A stretch of 64,000 nt of DNA from Tethya wilhelma (Eukaryota > Porifera > Demospongiae > Tethyida > Tethyidae). Of the stretch, positions 36,678-48,283 are shown in pieces (position 1 is the first letter of the stretch; the number at the start of each line of letters is the position of its first letter). Below the pieces are notes generated by a model that ran no database searches, was not told the DNA's origin, and was given only the letters and a program-made list of their open reading frames with translations. The stretch is from contig CAXIPT010000009.1 of NCBI GenBank assembly GCA_964030475.1, forward strand, positions 1,815,212 through 1,879,211. The letters run 5' to 3'. The position numbers were made by a program, and so were the translations under genes.

Positions 36678-39600
36678 CTACATACCTACTACTCTAAGTG
36701 TGCCTTTGTAGACAGTGTTCTTCCAACCACCATCCAACCCTCCAATCACAAGGATCTCTGTTGGTGACAACACTGCAGTGGCTGCTCTATATCGTGGAGC
36801 TGGTAGATCAGAGATGTAGATCCAGGAGTCGGTAGAGGGAGAGTACATGTGGATTGAACTTTGAACCTTTCCATCCTCAGGAGCATCTCTTCCTCCAATA
36901 GAGAGAACAGTCTCACCTATCATCACATATGCAGTTGGGTCATAAGTTGGAGTGTCTGCTAGCTGCTTCCAGACAGAAATATGGTCTTGAGTGTCAGCTG
37001 TGCCATGAGGTGGAGCTTGGTTGAGGGGTGTGGCATTGTGGAGCAGTTCATCCACTGATGCACACAATGTTTGATTCATCAGTATGTATGTATGTTTGAA
37101 GCCACCAACTAGATAGCACATGTTCTTGAAAATCACTGCTGATACATTATAGCATGGTGTTGGTAGTTGATCAGCTCTGAGCCATTTTGATGTCTCTATG
37201 TTGTATATCTCAACAACATCAGTGTGGTCCACAACATCTGTATTTCCTCCTGCTACGATAAGAGCTGAAGGATGGCTGATGACAGCTGGTGCCCATCTAG
37301 CAGTAGGCATTGATGGAAGAGATTGCTTCCACTTCTTTGATCTTTCATCAAACACATATACTTCATTAGAGTCTTTCCACTCAGAGATCCTCTTACCTCC
37401 CACACTCACTAGTTGTCCTCTCACTCGTCCCAGACCAAACCACCTGACAGGAAGTGGTGGTAGTGGGCTCCATGTGTCTTGTGAAGGATCATAACAGTGG
37501 ACAGTACAATCATCTTCATCTCTGCCCGTGATAAACCCGCCATAATACACTCTGTTATTGATGACAGTGGTCTGTCCACCACCAACACCCTTAGGAAGGT
37601 CTGTACACTGCTTCCATGTGATCTTAGCCTGCAATGGCTGGAGAATAATTTTACACTCATGATCATGGGCATATAATTATAGTCATTATTGGACGTACAT
37701 AGTAAGACAATATTTGATATAGATTTTATTGCGACATTGAAAATCAGTTTTAATCAGAATTTCAATTCAGTGTCACCAATCATAGTCATATCCTCTATGT
37801 TTTAGTAATCAATTATTTAAATGTAAATAATTTCACAATGGAATGTCATAGGCATCGCATTTGGTTTCCAGTTACAAGGTAAATAATATTGTGTTATTTG
37901 ATGTGAATTTTGAATTGCTTCTTTATACGTTCACACAAATACAGAATATTCCAAATTTACGAGAATCACATGAGCTCCAAAACCAGATTAGTTAACTTCA
38001 GAGGAGGTGCAACAACCATACCTCATTGCTGAGCTGGCATTAGGCAAAATTTGTCAATTAACCGCAATCCTCGCACGTGACGTTTGACACTTCCTCTCGC
38101 GGCCACACCAAGTTAGAGCAGAAATGGCTATTACACTTGGCTACTTAAATACCAACACTTCATGACTACTGAACTTCACTGTAGTCCCTCAAATCTTTGC
38201 ACTATTAAAATTGATATCACATGCAGAAAAACTGCCAGCTCAGCAATGAGGTAAGGTTGTCACACCTCCTTTGAGTTAACTTTTCCATGGCCAGAAAAGA
38301 AAAGCAATTATTATTTAAGTTAGAAAGCATTCTTTTAACTGTTGAAACAAAAAGTGCACTACCGCAACCCAACCTCCTTTCCTTCCTCTTAGAGGTGTGG
38401 CCATGTACATGTACGTTGTTTGAAGTAAAGTAGTACAATACCTGTTGTTTTGAAGAGAGGTACTCTCTGGTTCTTGTGAGCTGGTCACTCAAACTCTTGA
38501 TCCTATCATCTTTCTGAGTCAGAGCTGTCTTCCTGGAGGCAATCTCTGAGTCCTTTCTTGAAAGAGAGACTCTCATTGTGGCTAGCTTTTGTTTGTGTAA
38601 CTTAGTCAAATGCTCCTTTTCAGTTTCAATTGTAGCTAGATCTTGTTCCTTGGAAGTTAGAGCTGCTTTCATTTTTGAGATATTCACTCTAGAGTCTAAT
38701 TTCACAGTATCAAGTTCTGACTGCAGTCTTTGAATAGCGTTCGCTTGAGCCTCTTGGATCTGTTTCTGAGACTCGACAGATTTTCTGTGAGCTTCTTTCT
38801 CAGCTTCAATAGATCGTTTATAGGCTTCTTTTTCGTCATCAATAGTTTGCTGGAGTGCTTTCTTCTCTGTATCAAAGACTTCTTTTTTTGCTTGAGTTGC
38901 TTCAGCAAAGGCTCGACGTTCTCTATCAATAGTACTACTAAGTGATCTGTTTTCTGTTTCAATGGCTTTTTTCTCACTAGTGATCATCTCCACTTGTGCA
39001 GTCACATCTCTCACTTCTGATTGTAGCTGTTTAACTTCTGATGAGTGGGCTAGCTCTAAACGTTCAAATGTTGTCTGGTGTAGTTCCTTGAGATTAGCAT
39101 TTTTTCTTTCCACATCTTCAACTTTCTTTTTTCCTTGTTCAATCTCTTCATCTTTCTGCTCACTGTCGGCTACCAAACCATTCTTCTCTTCTTCTAGAGC
39201 TGCAATTCGACTCAACATTTCCACCTTGTTGGCAAAAGATGGAGGGAAACGGACCACTGCATCTTTCAGTCGCTGGACAATCTCAGAGACATTTCCTCTC
39301 TGTGGAGGGTGGTTACTGAGGCACTTCAGAATGAGGTCCATCAGAGGGTGGTCCTGACCGATGGTACGGAGGTACTCCTCACGACGTTCAGCTTCTGAAA
39401 CAGGGATCATGTGTCCATCAGATCTTGTACGAATTGGTCCAACTTTAGGGTGTGGCCATTGTCCACTACAGACATGAATCATCATGATTCCATACGAAAA
39501 GATGTCTACACTCGTGTTGTACTTTGGCTCAGCTACCATCACCTCAGGAGGCATATAGGTAGGGGTGCCAGGGGTTTCAGTCATACGACTCATCTGGAGA

Positions 39601-40116
39601 GGAGTGAGATTCAGAATCCTGGCCACTCCCAGATCGGAGATCTTTGCCGTCATGTTGGAGGTAAGGAGAACATTGTTGGCAGAAAGATCTCGGTGTATGA
39701 TGGGTGGGGTTTGGTTGTGGAGGTAACACAGGCCCAACGACACATCGTGAAGAATGGAGTAGTTGATCTCCTTTGCTAGAATGCCATACTGGTCGATACA
39801 GCTGCTCAGGTTAGTAGGGAGGAACTCCATCACCAGGATGGGTATGGCTGCACGCCTCTCAAAATGAACTCCTAGAAATTGGACCACATTTGGATGTCTC
39901 ATTTGACTGAGTAGACGACACTCTTCAGCAAATCGACGCAGTTGGTAAGCCTCGTGTCCTTGCTGGGCAATGGCTTGATGGATCTTCTTGCCAGCACATT
40001 TCAATCCTCTGTACTCAATCTCCACAACAGCAGCATAGGAGCCTCGTCCTAACTCTCTATCGGTGACTTGTACACCACTCAGAGTGTAAGGTTCAAACTC
40101 TCTGAATGATCCTTGC
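36678..40116 (-). CDS. TKL-like protein kinase - coiled coil - Kelch repeat fusion
   Basis: Two long exons, 38442-40116 and 36678-37628, join in phase (...EYLSSKQQ to AKITWKQC...). At least one small upstream exon with the start codon is not identified. Kinase domain: Gly loop GRGSYAAV, catalytic Lys in CAGKK, HRDLSANNVLL, metal-binding motif SDLGVAR (DLG in place of DFG), GTPTYMPPEV. Then about 270 residues of Glu/Lys-rich coiled coil, then Kelch blades with GG pairs and spaced Trp (YDPSQDTWSPL, GGKRISEWKDSNEVYVFD, YSPSTDSWIYISDL, ILVIGGLDGGWKNTVYKG). It probably phosphorylates Ser/Thr or Tyr substrates in the cytoplasm and binds partners through the beta-propeller. The catalytic motifs look functional; the partners are unknown. 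Confidence 0.82.
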
Positions 40117-40589
40117 CTAGAAAATTATGAAGAAATAATTATTGCATTTTGTCAAAAGTCTCTGTATGTGCTGAAGATTTTTTGTCCTAAGTTATTAGAA
40201 TTTATATTTTTAAGTAAACTGCTTACATTTTTGTCTTAAAGTGCCCAAAACGTTGACTATAGTTGAGTCTCGCTGACTTCACCAAAAATACACCAGGCAA
40301 AAAATACACAGCTATCCAAACAGTCACATGAGTAGGCGGGGCTGGATACCATGCCTCTACCGCAACTGGTTAATTAACAGGATACAACAGTAATTTTGAT
40401 TAATTTTCATAGTTAGTATGCAAAGAGAATTGTGTGCTGTGAATTTTATTAAGTCACAATTATTAAGAATGGTATCAAAAGAAAAGTGAAAGCTATTGAT
40501 TATGGTGAAATGCAACAATCAAGGATAAAATCCTATGGTACCTATTATACAATCATCACACACTAGCTGGTACTGGTCTTGAACAGTTG
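40117..40589. other. Intergenic/5' region of the kinase-Kelch gene
   Basis: AT-rich sequence between the first identified kinase exon and the stop codon of the ZC3H gene. It must hold the missing 5' exon of the kinase gene and the ZC3H 3' UTR, but I could not pick out the exon with confidence. Confidence 0.4.
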
Positions 40590-42649
40590 CTACAATCCCA
40601 TTCCAAAGATACTCGGCAACTTCCTCGCCTGTGAATCCTGACCTTTGACCTCTCCATCGTCGGTCTTTCCTCCTTCCTCCGTTAGCGATCCAAACGCACT
40701 ATCAATCTTCAGATCACTGTCCAATCCCATCTCCAAATGAGCGAAATAGGACGGAACTGAATTCTTTCCTGGAGCTTCCTTTTTCGGTGAAGCTGTTTCT
40801 TCATTTGATTTCTTATCCTCAAGATTCTCTGCTTTAACAGTGGAACTTGATGTCTCTGTCTTGTCATTCTGGTTTAGAGTGATCTCTCCAAACTTTTGTT
40901 GAGAAGATGACGATTTGGAATCATCTTGAGCCAAGGAGGAGGGAGAAGGAGTTGATTGCTGAGAGAAGAAACTTGATTTGAAGGTCCCAAAGGGGGCAGT
41001 GTAGTCCCCAAACTCCTGGCTCTCTCCGTCCTTCCCCCCAAACAAGTCACGAGGATCCAACGGCTTCTCAAGTGTTGGATTCTGTAGCAGTTTGGGTACC
41101 TTGAACCCCCCTCCTCCTGATGACGGCTCCTCACTCTTAACTTTCTTCAAAATGGACGTTGAAGAAGAAGAAGATGGTTGCTGCGCAGATGATGATTCTC
41201 CTTTTGATTTGATCTTGAAATTGGAATATTTCCTTCGTGGATCCATTCGTCTCACATGATCACTAGCCCCGCCCACATTGCCAGATGAGGATGAGTGTTC
41301 CGGACTTTTCCCCCATACTGGAGATGCTCCTTTATTAAATGATGAAAATTGCTGTGGAGGGGACATGTGACCCCCTCCAGGGGGTGCTCTTGAGGGGTCG
41401 AATAATGGGGGGCCAGTGTGTGATAAACTAGGCATTGGATGAGTCGGGTCAGGATGAGCCATCGACCCAGGTCGACTCATCAGGTCGGGCTTGTTGAAAC
41501 CAGCGTGCTGTGAGGGATGAGGGTGGTGATGAGTGGAGGGTGGGGGTGGTGACACCGAGCCACGAGGCCATGGTGGGTGTGGCCCTCTATCTCGATCTGA
41601 CGGTAGCATCGGTTTCTGATCGTGATCAAATCTTCTTTGCTCGGCTATTCCACGTCTAGGATCCGACCTACTGTATCTCGGGTCGTGGTCCATTCCCATT
41701 TCCGGTGGTCTTTGTCCCATTCCCATTCTAGGTGGAGCACCTTGTCCCATTCCCACTCCAGGATGCTGTTCCATTCCAGTACCACCTTGATCATGCACGG
41801 GTGAATGCCATTGGTCGGCTGGTGGCGGCTGTGAGGGAGGGGGTCGAGGGGGAAGTCTCTGTAATGGAGGAGGTTGATTGACAGGAGGGTTGGACCAACT
41901 TTGAAAAGATGGTGGAACGTTTTGTTGCATAGCTGGAGGAGCTGTGTCAGCAAATGGGGGATGGCTCTTATCGACAAATGGCGGTGGAGGTGCTTTGTCA
42001 GCAAATGGTGGAAACTGCTGGGCTGGCATTTGCTGTGGGTGCTGTTGTTGCTGACTCAGCAGTTCTTGGGTCTCCCAGTATTCCATTGGTTTCATCCTCA
42101 TGAACTCCTGGGGGGTGATCTTGCTCTGAGGGGGAGGGGTAGGCAGGAGGCCTTTCTTCTGTGGCCCCCCCACCATGACCCCCGGAGGTTCCCCGAGGAT
42201 CCCTGGCTCTGAGTTAGGAGGGAACAGTGGGACAGGCTGGGATTGAGGAGGTGGGCGGGGCATCGAAGGTACAGGTGGGCGTGGCAGGTTGGGAGTTGGT
42301 TGGTTTGCAAATAGCGAAGGAATTTGGTTTCCAGATCCAGTTCCACTAGGAGGTTGAGAGTCAGTCCCATTCCCATATTTGGTTCCTAATGGTAGCTTTG
42401 CCAATGGTATTGAAACAGCCAGACTGTCTTCAGCATTTGCTATGTGATGTTTTGGAATGGAAATGACAAACTTTTTCTTGTCAGATTCCGATTCCACTGT
42501 TGTTGCAGTTGCTGCTGTGGTCGGTGGTTTGGATTTTGGGATTTTGAAGTTGCCTCCAGGGGCACTGTGGATGGGGATGATCTGTTGGAGGGTTGTTGCT
42601 GAGGTAGGATGGTCAGGAAGGGGCTGGTCGACGACCTGTGAGGGAGGGT

Positions 42650-42700
<51 letters not shown>

Positions 42701-45700
42701 GGTAATGTGGCATTACAGAAATAGCATGACCTGTGAGTGAGTGTATTTTGTGAACATATGACAATGTTGTGAATCATGAAATGGACATCCATGAAAGAAA
42801 ATCATTGGAAAAAAATCTTAAGATCTAGCTGGACTTGAACCCAAGCCTATTTGAATTCTGGACGGATGCTCTTACCACTGAGCTACTAGAGCTCACTGAC
42901 AGAGAATTCTAGTATTATGCTATTATTTATAGACACTAGTGGACTTTCAAACCAGCTCTCAAGGCCTACATGTAATGGCATGATGTCCACAATGCACATG
43001 TCAAAATGTTTCTATTATCAAAGATGTAGGTCCATAGGTGAACTAAAACAAACACCAACAGCTGCTGGCACTCATATCAACACACACAGAGGGCAATACC
43101 ACAGAGAAGGCCAGGTCTTATTGGTTGGCCACATTTTATGTCAATAATAACACACACACCAGGAAATACTATTATCTGAGAGTGAATCTAACTAGGCTGC
43201 CATTAAACAGCTGCTGGCCATTGCTTTTCAGACACTTTGCTGGGGACAAGGTTATGTGACTGACATGAACACACCCATAATAACTTAGAGGACTGATATA
43301 AAAGTTACCCACATCTAAAATCTCATTCAGCTTGTTTACTTCTTATCGGCAAGAGAGATTGGAAATTTGAGTCACTAAAATTGTTTGAACAAAAGTTAAC
43401 TATGGTGACATTACTGTTCCTCCTGCTAGTGCTAGTGAGTGGAGCATCAGCTGCTCCCACTGGTAACAACAATGGCAGCTGTACACTTCAATTTCAGGAG
43501 AAGTTCCAAGAGCTGATGTCAATGAAACAATCATGCCAGAACATTAATTTAAAGGATTGCTGCCAAGTAAGAAAGCTGCATAGCTGATATTGAAACTGCA
43601 TCAGTAAAAAAATCTTATAAATACTGAAATAAAATATTATTACAATATTTTAGGTAGCCAATGGAGTTCAAATGTTGAGTGAGGCTTCTCTAACTAATGT
43701 GCTGTACACCATCAATGATGCCTGTGTTGAGGATGATAGAAAGTTTATAAGCACACCACCGACCATCCAGGCCAGGTGTGACCCAAAGGATGGCTGGTTG
43801 GTGATAATGAGGAGAAAGGCTGATGTCTCTCCACTGGTGAACTTTAGACGCAAGTGGGATGAGTATGAAAATGGATTTGGAGATCTGAACACTGAGTTTT
43901 GGTATGGACTGAAGAACATTCATTGCCTCACAGAAAGAGATGAAGTGGAAATGATGCTAGAACTGAAACGGGATGATGGAACTGGTATAACCTGGACCTA
44001 CCAGACATTTAGAGTGGATGGACCAGAAACTAACTATGTCCTTCACATTGGAGGGGCAGAGAGGGTTAAAGGAGCTGGGAATAATAACATGGCCCCTCAC
44101 AATGGGCAACAGTTTAGTACAATAGACAGAGATAATGATGGCTGGAGTGGCCATTGTGCAACTAGTGAGGTTAATGGCAATGGAGGAGGATGGTGGTATA
44201 ATGCCTGCCTTGCCTCTGCTCTCACTCGTCCTCACACTGGGAGTTATAAAATCTACTGGGCTGGTCCCTATTTCCCCCATGTTGAGATGAAGATCCGTCC
44301 AAAAACATGTCTAGTAACAAACAAGCAATCCAACAGTTGTGAATAAGTGGATATCGTACACTCTATCTCAAGTAAACAAAAAAAAAACTTTGTATATTAC
44401 ATGCCATAATTACTGAACTAAATACTACACACACACTGACACATAATATGTGCAACTTAGCTAATACTTTAAATTTTTAATTTTTCTCGTTAAAAAATTT
44501 TTTTTTGGAAGTTATGCGGCCATCGCAATGTATTAGTAAATTTCGTGTGCAAAAAAATTTCGTAGTCGCTACCCGACTACGAAAAAAATTTTAACTGCAA
44601 AAATTTCAGGTAGCTATAGCTACAATGTATCAATTTGAACTGTACTTTAGTGAACAACTATGCAATATAAGGTAGGTATACATACCACTGCCAGTAGTTC
44701 CCTAGTGAGGGGGGTGAGAGGAGAATGGGAGAATTTACACTGGGAGCCATTCTTACAGTGAGACTTGGTGTGGAAGAACTTGCAAGGGAAGTCACCTGAA
44801 AAATGAGACACACAAACAAACAGCTTGATAAACACAAGAACAGAGAATCAATGTACACGTGACCATATAGCAGGTATTTTTTATATTTTCGTGGTTTTCA
44901 TGGTTGAATGACAAACCACAAAATAATCACCCACGAATATACCGTATAGCGGGAAATTTTCGTAGGGGAAAATATTTGCGAATTTCACGGTTCGCCAGCT
45001 TTTCGTGAAAATTTTCCCCTACAAAATTTTGTAAGGTACGAGGTCGTCACTATGTTGAGCATGCAATCCACGAAAATTTTCCCCGCGAATTTCTATTCGA
45101 GACAAAAATGCAAAAATTTTCCCCCACTAAAAATTCCTGCTATAGGGTACACTGGGGTGTGATTAACTTATATGCACCATATGTGACAATGAAGACCACG
45201 AAAATACAGCAATGCACACAAAGATCAGCACACTCACTGTGGTAGTACTGGCAGCTGTCTCCCTTGGCACAGGAGTCTTGCAGGTAAAACTTACAGACCT
45301 CCTTCTTCTTGGGCAGCAGAGACACGTCGTGTTTGTACTGACAGCTGTCTCCCTGAAACACACCAACACATGTAATGAATGGAGAATCTTAATAAAGTAC
45401 ATGTGCTAGTACAAGTAACACACAGAGGCTGATAGAAGCACCTGACTAGCCTCGTACCCAGGCGCTTCCCTTTGACTCTGAATGAAAGGTCAAAGGGGAA
45501 TCTGAGAGCCTGGGTACAAGGCTAACACCCTACTACCTAAAATCATAAATTTTACATTTAACTTTACAATGATGGCTACTGTTAGTTTCAACATGGAATA
45601 TCCATGGTTTCAACTTACATTCTTGCAAGAGTCATTCAAGAAGTACTTGCAAACAGTTTGTGCCTTCTCTGCCAGTGACAGCTGCCTCTGTTTCTCCTTT

Positions 45701-48283
45701 TCCTGGAGTTTGCCTTTCCAAACGCTCTTCTTATGAAGTGTGCGACCAGACTGAGCTTTATTTACGATGACATCATCAATCTCGGTTGTCTTTGTATGTC
45801 CCACCAGCGACAAGAGACTTTGATTGGACGATTGGTTCGTTTTGTCACTAATTGCAGGGAAATCCTCACTGAAAGGGTCATCATCATCGTGTTCAGTGTT
45901 GCCTCCACCCGACACCAAATCGGCCAGACTCATTGGTTGCTTGGAACTTGAACCTTCACCCATCTTGTTATTGGCTGCAAGGGGGAAAACCCTACTAAAT
46001 ACATTAGGGATTACATCACCATCCTCTTCTTCATCATTTTCTTCCTCCTCCTGGTCCAGCTGATCGAGGTAGTCCTCGTAGTTCACCTCATTGTCACTGT
46101 CGCTGGAAATTTTGGGGCGAAATTTGTGGCCATCTTCCGAAGGCAGTCTCGCCGTTGTAGCATTGCTGCTGTTATTTCTTGGTCTTAGTCGGTAGCTTGG
46201 TTGATCCGCTTCGTTAGTTGGGGGCGTGTTTTTATCTTTTTGGGGTGTGTCATTTGACATTATAATTAAAGGGGCAGTGGGAGTCGTGGGGGTGGGCTGT
46301 TCATTCAAAGATGAGTGTTGTTGATCTGTTGCTAATAAAGGAGGTACGTTTTCAACACCTTGTGAAGTCACTACAAGAGAAGTCTGTGGAGTTTCTTCTT
46401 GAGTATCCATTGCTTCATCATCTTCAGTTGGTGTGGCATCTTCTAGCACCTTAGCTTGAGTTAGTGCAGGGACTGAAGTTGATGTCTCGACGTTGGTTTG
46501 GTCATTTGAAGGCTGTCCATCAGATGGCTGTAGCTTTGCTGCTACCTGGGGTGGAATTATAGGTGGAATAATGGGGTCAAAGTTCACTTCGAATAGCGAT
46601 TTGATCTTTGGTGGTTGGACAGTGGGTGTGGCTTCCTGGATCACATGATCCGGCCCAATATTGCTGTCGCCACTGGTAGCTGTCACATGACCTTGTAGCT
46701 GAGAAGCCTCCATCTCTTCCTTAGCAACGTTATCGCTTGCAACTTGTGGAGTAAAATTCACATTGGTAACTATACTCATCAACGGCTCTGGTTTACCTAT
46801 CGGTTGGATGACCTGGTCAGCATCTTTGTTGTCCTGTCCCGAACCACTCTCTGTTGCCATTGGCAACGAAATAGATGTATTTTGCACTGCATCAGTTGAC
46901 GATGCTAACACATGTTCACCCTCTTTCTCTTCTTTTCTTTCCTCCCACTCTCTAACGGCTTCGAGGTACCAGGAAGGTGGCCCGGGGTAACTGGGGAATT
47001 TTGGCTTCCTCGACGGTGTGGGTAACAGGGGTAGTCCCTGCTGCCTGCGACTGGCCACTGTTTCTGACAGCATCTGCAGCTGTTGAGGGGTCACTACCGT
47101 ATTGGATTGATTAGGGGGGTGGGGGTGCTCGTAAGGGGAAAATCGCGAAGTTTTGTTTCTCTGCCGAGAAAACCCCCCTCCTCCCTTTCGGCTATATCCC
47201 CCGGTCTTGGTGTAGTCACGAGTGTTACGATTGACATCGTCCGATGATCGCTCACGCGTGGCATCCCGTCTTCCATATTTGGAAGTGGGACTGGAATAGT
47301 GCCGATCGCGATTCCTATCTTTCTCCCACGACCTTCTCTTCTTCTCCCCCCCTCTCCTCTCTTGGTCCTCGTCCGACAATTTCCCGTCTCGATCCTCAAA
47401 GAACAAGCTGACACTCTCTTTATCAGTGTCTCTAGAGCTCTCACTACCTCCTGGCGACATCTGCCAACCCTCTCTGTCTCTGCTACGATGCTTCTCTCTC
47501 GGTTGTGAGCTCTCTCTCTCCGTACCGCTGCCTGTTTGAGCCTCGACGTCTGAAAAGGGAAGTTTATCAGGTGAAGAGGATCTTTTGTCGACTGATCTGC
47601 TCTTGACTCGATCGGGATAATAGGCAGCTTCTTCATCGTCTGAGTAGATTTCACCTTCCTCAGAATCTGACTTTTTTGGCGAACGTTTTTCTTCTGACGG
47701 TTTTTGTTTAGTACTTTCTTGTTCGAGCGGTGTGTGTGTTTCGTCCTCTTGTTGCCATGGCAATGCATCATTCTGATGATTATTGCACGTTTGAAGGTCA
47801 TCAGTTTTTGGACAATCTTTGGAAGAATTGGCTACAGGAGATGTGGACTGTAGAGATAAAAATTAAAGCATAAAAATTCAATATTCGACCAATTATGTGG
47901 TGTAAACAACTGTAACAGACACACCAATGTGACGTGTTAACGTGTGTCCTGTTACTATTAATAGAATTCACTGTCGACTGCGTGGGATGCTGTGTTGGTT
48001 GGGTCACATCAAGTTTAAATGTTTTATGGTCAAAGTTTGCAGTAAGCATGCAATGGTGTGCACATTCCATACTGTTACTAAAAATAGAACACCCAAATCT
48101 ACCATACATGGATTGAACCGCAAACCGTCAAAATGAGGTCTCAAATTAATTGTGAATGGGGTTTTTGTACAAACAAAGACGCACCTGTTTGTCCGCGCTT
48201 GTTTCTTCTTCGTCGCTGGAGAGTAGCTCGCCTTCTTCCAACTCTCCCTCACTCAACTCCCCGGGGGGTTCACCGGTAGCCAT
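40590..48283 (-). CDS. CCCH zinc-finger protein of the ZC3H4/6/8 family
   Basis: Nuclear RNA-binding protein; vertebrate ZC3H4 works with WDR82 to restrain non-coding transcription. Exons: 48185-48283 ([19 protein letters not shown]), 45619-47847, 45238-45352, 44686-44795 and 42635-40590, all phase-compatible, giving about 1,530 residues. The N-terminal half is acidic, then Arg/Ser-rich ([20 protein letters not shown]) with SYRLRPRN. Three CCCH fingers follow: [38 protein letters not shown] and [20 protein letters not shown], then PLTRELLAV as in ZC3H4/6. The C-terminal exon is Pro/Gln-rich, with a [15 protein letters not shown] box and a Ser-rich end. The 2-kb last intron contains a complete fibrinogen-domain gene on the opposite strand. 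The family is clear; which vertebrate member it matches is not. Confidence 0.88.
42836..42902 (-). repeat. tRNA-derived SINE head
   Basis: On the minus strand TAGCTCAGTGGTAAGAGCAT (D-arm/box A) is followed by GGGTTCAAGTCC (T-arm/box B) at tRNA spacing. The anticodon arm is distorted and the acceptor stem pairs only in part. The upstream flank is shared with the duplicate locus at 33.4-33.6 kb. Confidence 0.55.
43402..44346 (+). CDS. Secreted fibrinogen-related (FReD) protein, nested in a ZC3H intron
   Basis: Two exons, 43402-43566 and 43654-44346, encode 285 residues. A signal peptide ([19 protein letters not shown]) is followed by a short Cys-containing linker ([12 protein letters not shown]) and a fibrinogen C-terminal domain: [43 protein letters not shown], then the Ca-site region [14 protein letters not shown] and [15 protein letters not shown]. 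These domains bind sugars or acetyl groups in lectin-like proteins (ficolin, tachylectin type), so a recognition or adhesion role outside the cell is plausible. The WWYNAC segment keeps the cysteines expected of FReD. The gene lies wholly inside the intron 42,636-44,685 of the oppositely transcribed ZC3H gene. A 3' remnant copy is at 33,915-33,995. Confidence 0.9.
44862..45150. mobile_element. MITE family B copy
   Basis: Ends: ACCATATAGCAGGTATTTTT on the left and AAAAATTCCTGCTATAGGGT on the right, inverted. The inside repeats the TATAGCGGGAAATTTTCG word and many GAAAATTTTCCCC blocks in both orientations. Size is about 289 bp; no ORF. It sits in a ZC3H intron. Confidence 0.65.
45449..45522. 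mobile_element. MITE family A copy, short
   Basis: 74 bp flanked by TA on both sides. Ends GCCTCGTACCCAGGCGCT and AGCCTGGGTACAAGGC are inverted. It shares termini with 19,917-20,084. It lies in a ZC3H intron. Confidence 0.7.

Noticed and set aside
36678..37628. Separate stand-alone Kelch gene
   Set aside because: The exon has an AG acceptor at its 5' end in phase with the kinase exon's donor, and no promoter-like gap or upstream ATG exon is evident. Fusion is the simpler reading, though RNA evidence is lacking.
42836..42902. Functional tRNA gene
   Set aside because: Boxes A and B are good but the anticodon and acceptor stems do not pair properly, and part of the flank is repeated elsewhere; a SINE head fits better.
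47094..47801. 235-residue Arg-rich ORF in a second frame of ZC3H exon 2
   Set aside because: Out-of-frame translation of the acidic and Arg/Ser-rich exon; phases with the flanking exons support the other frame.
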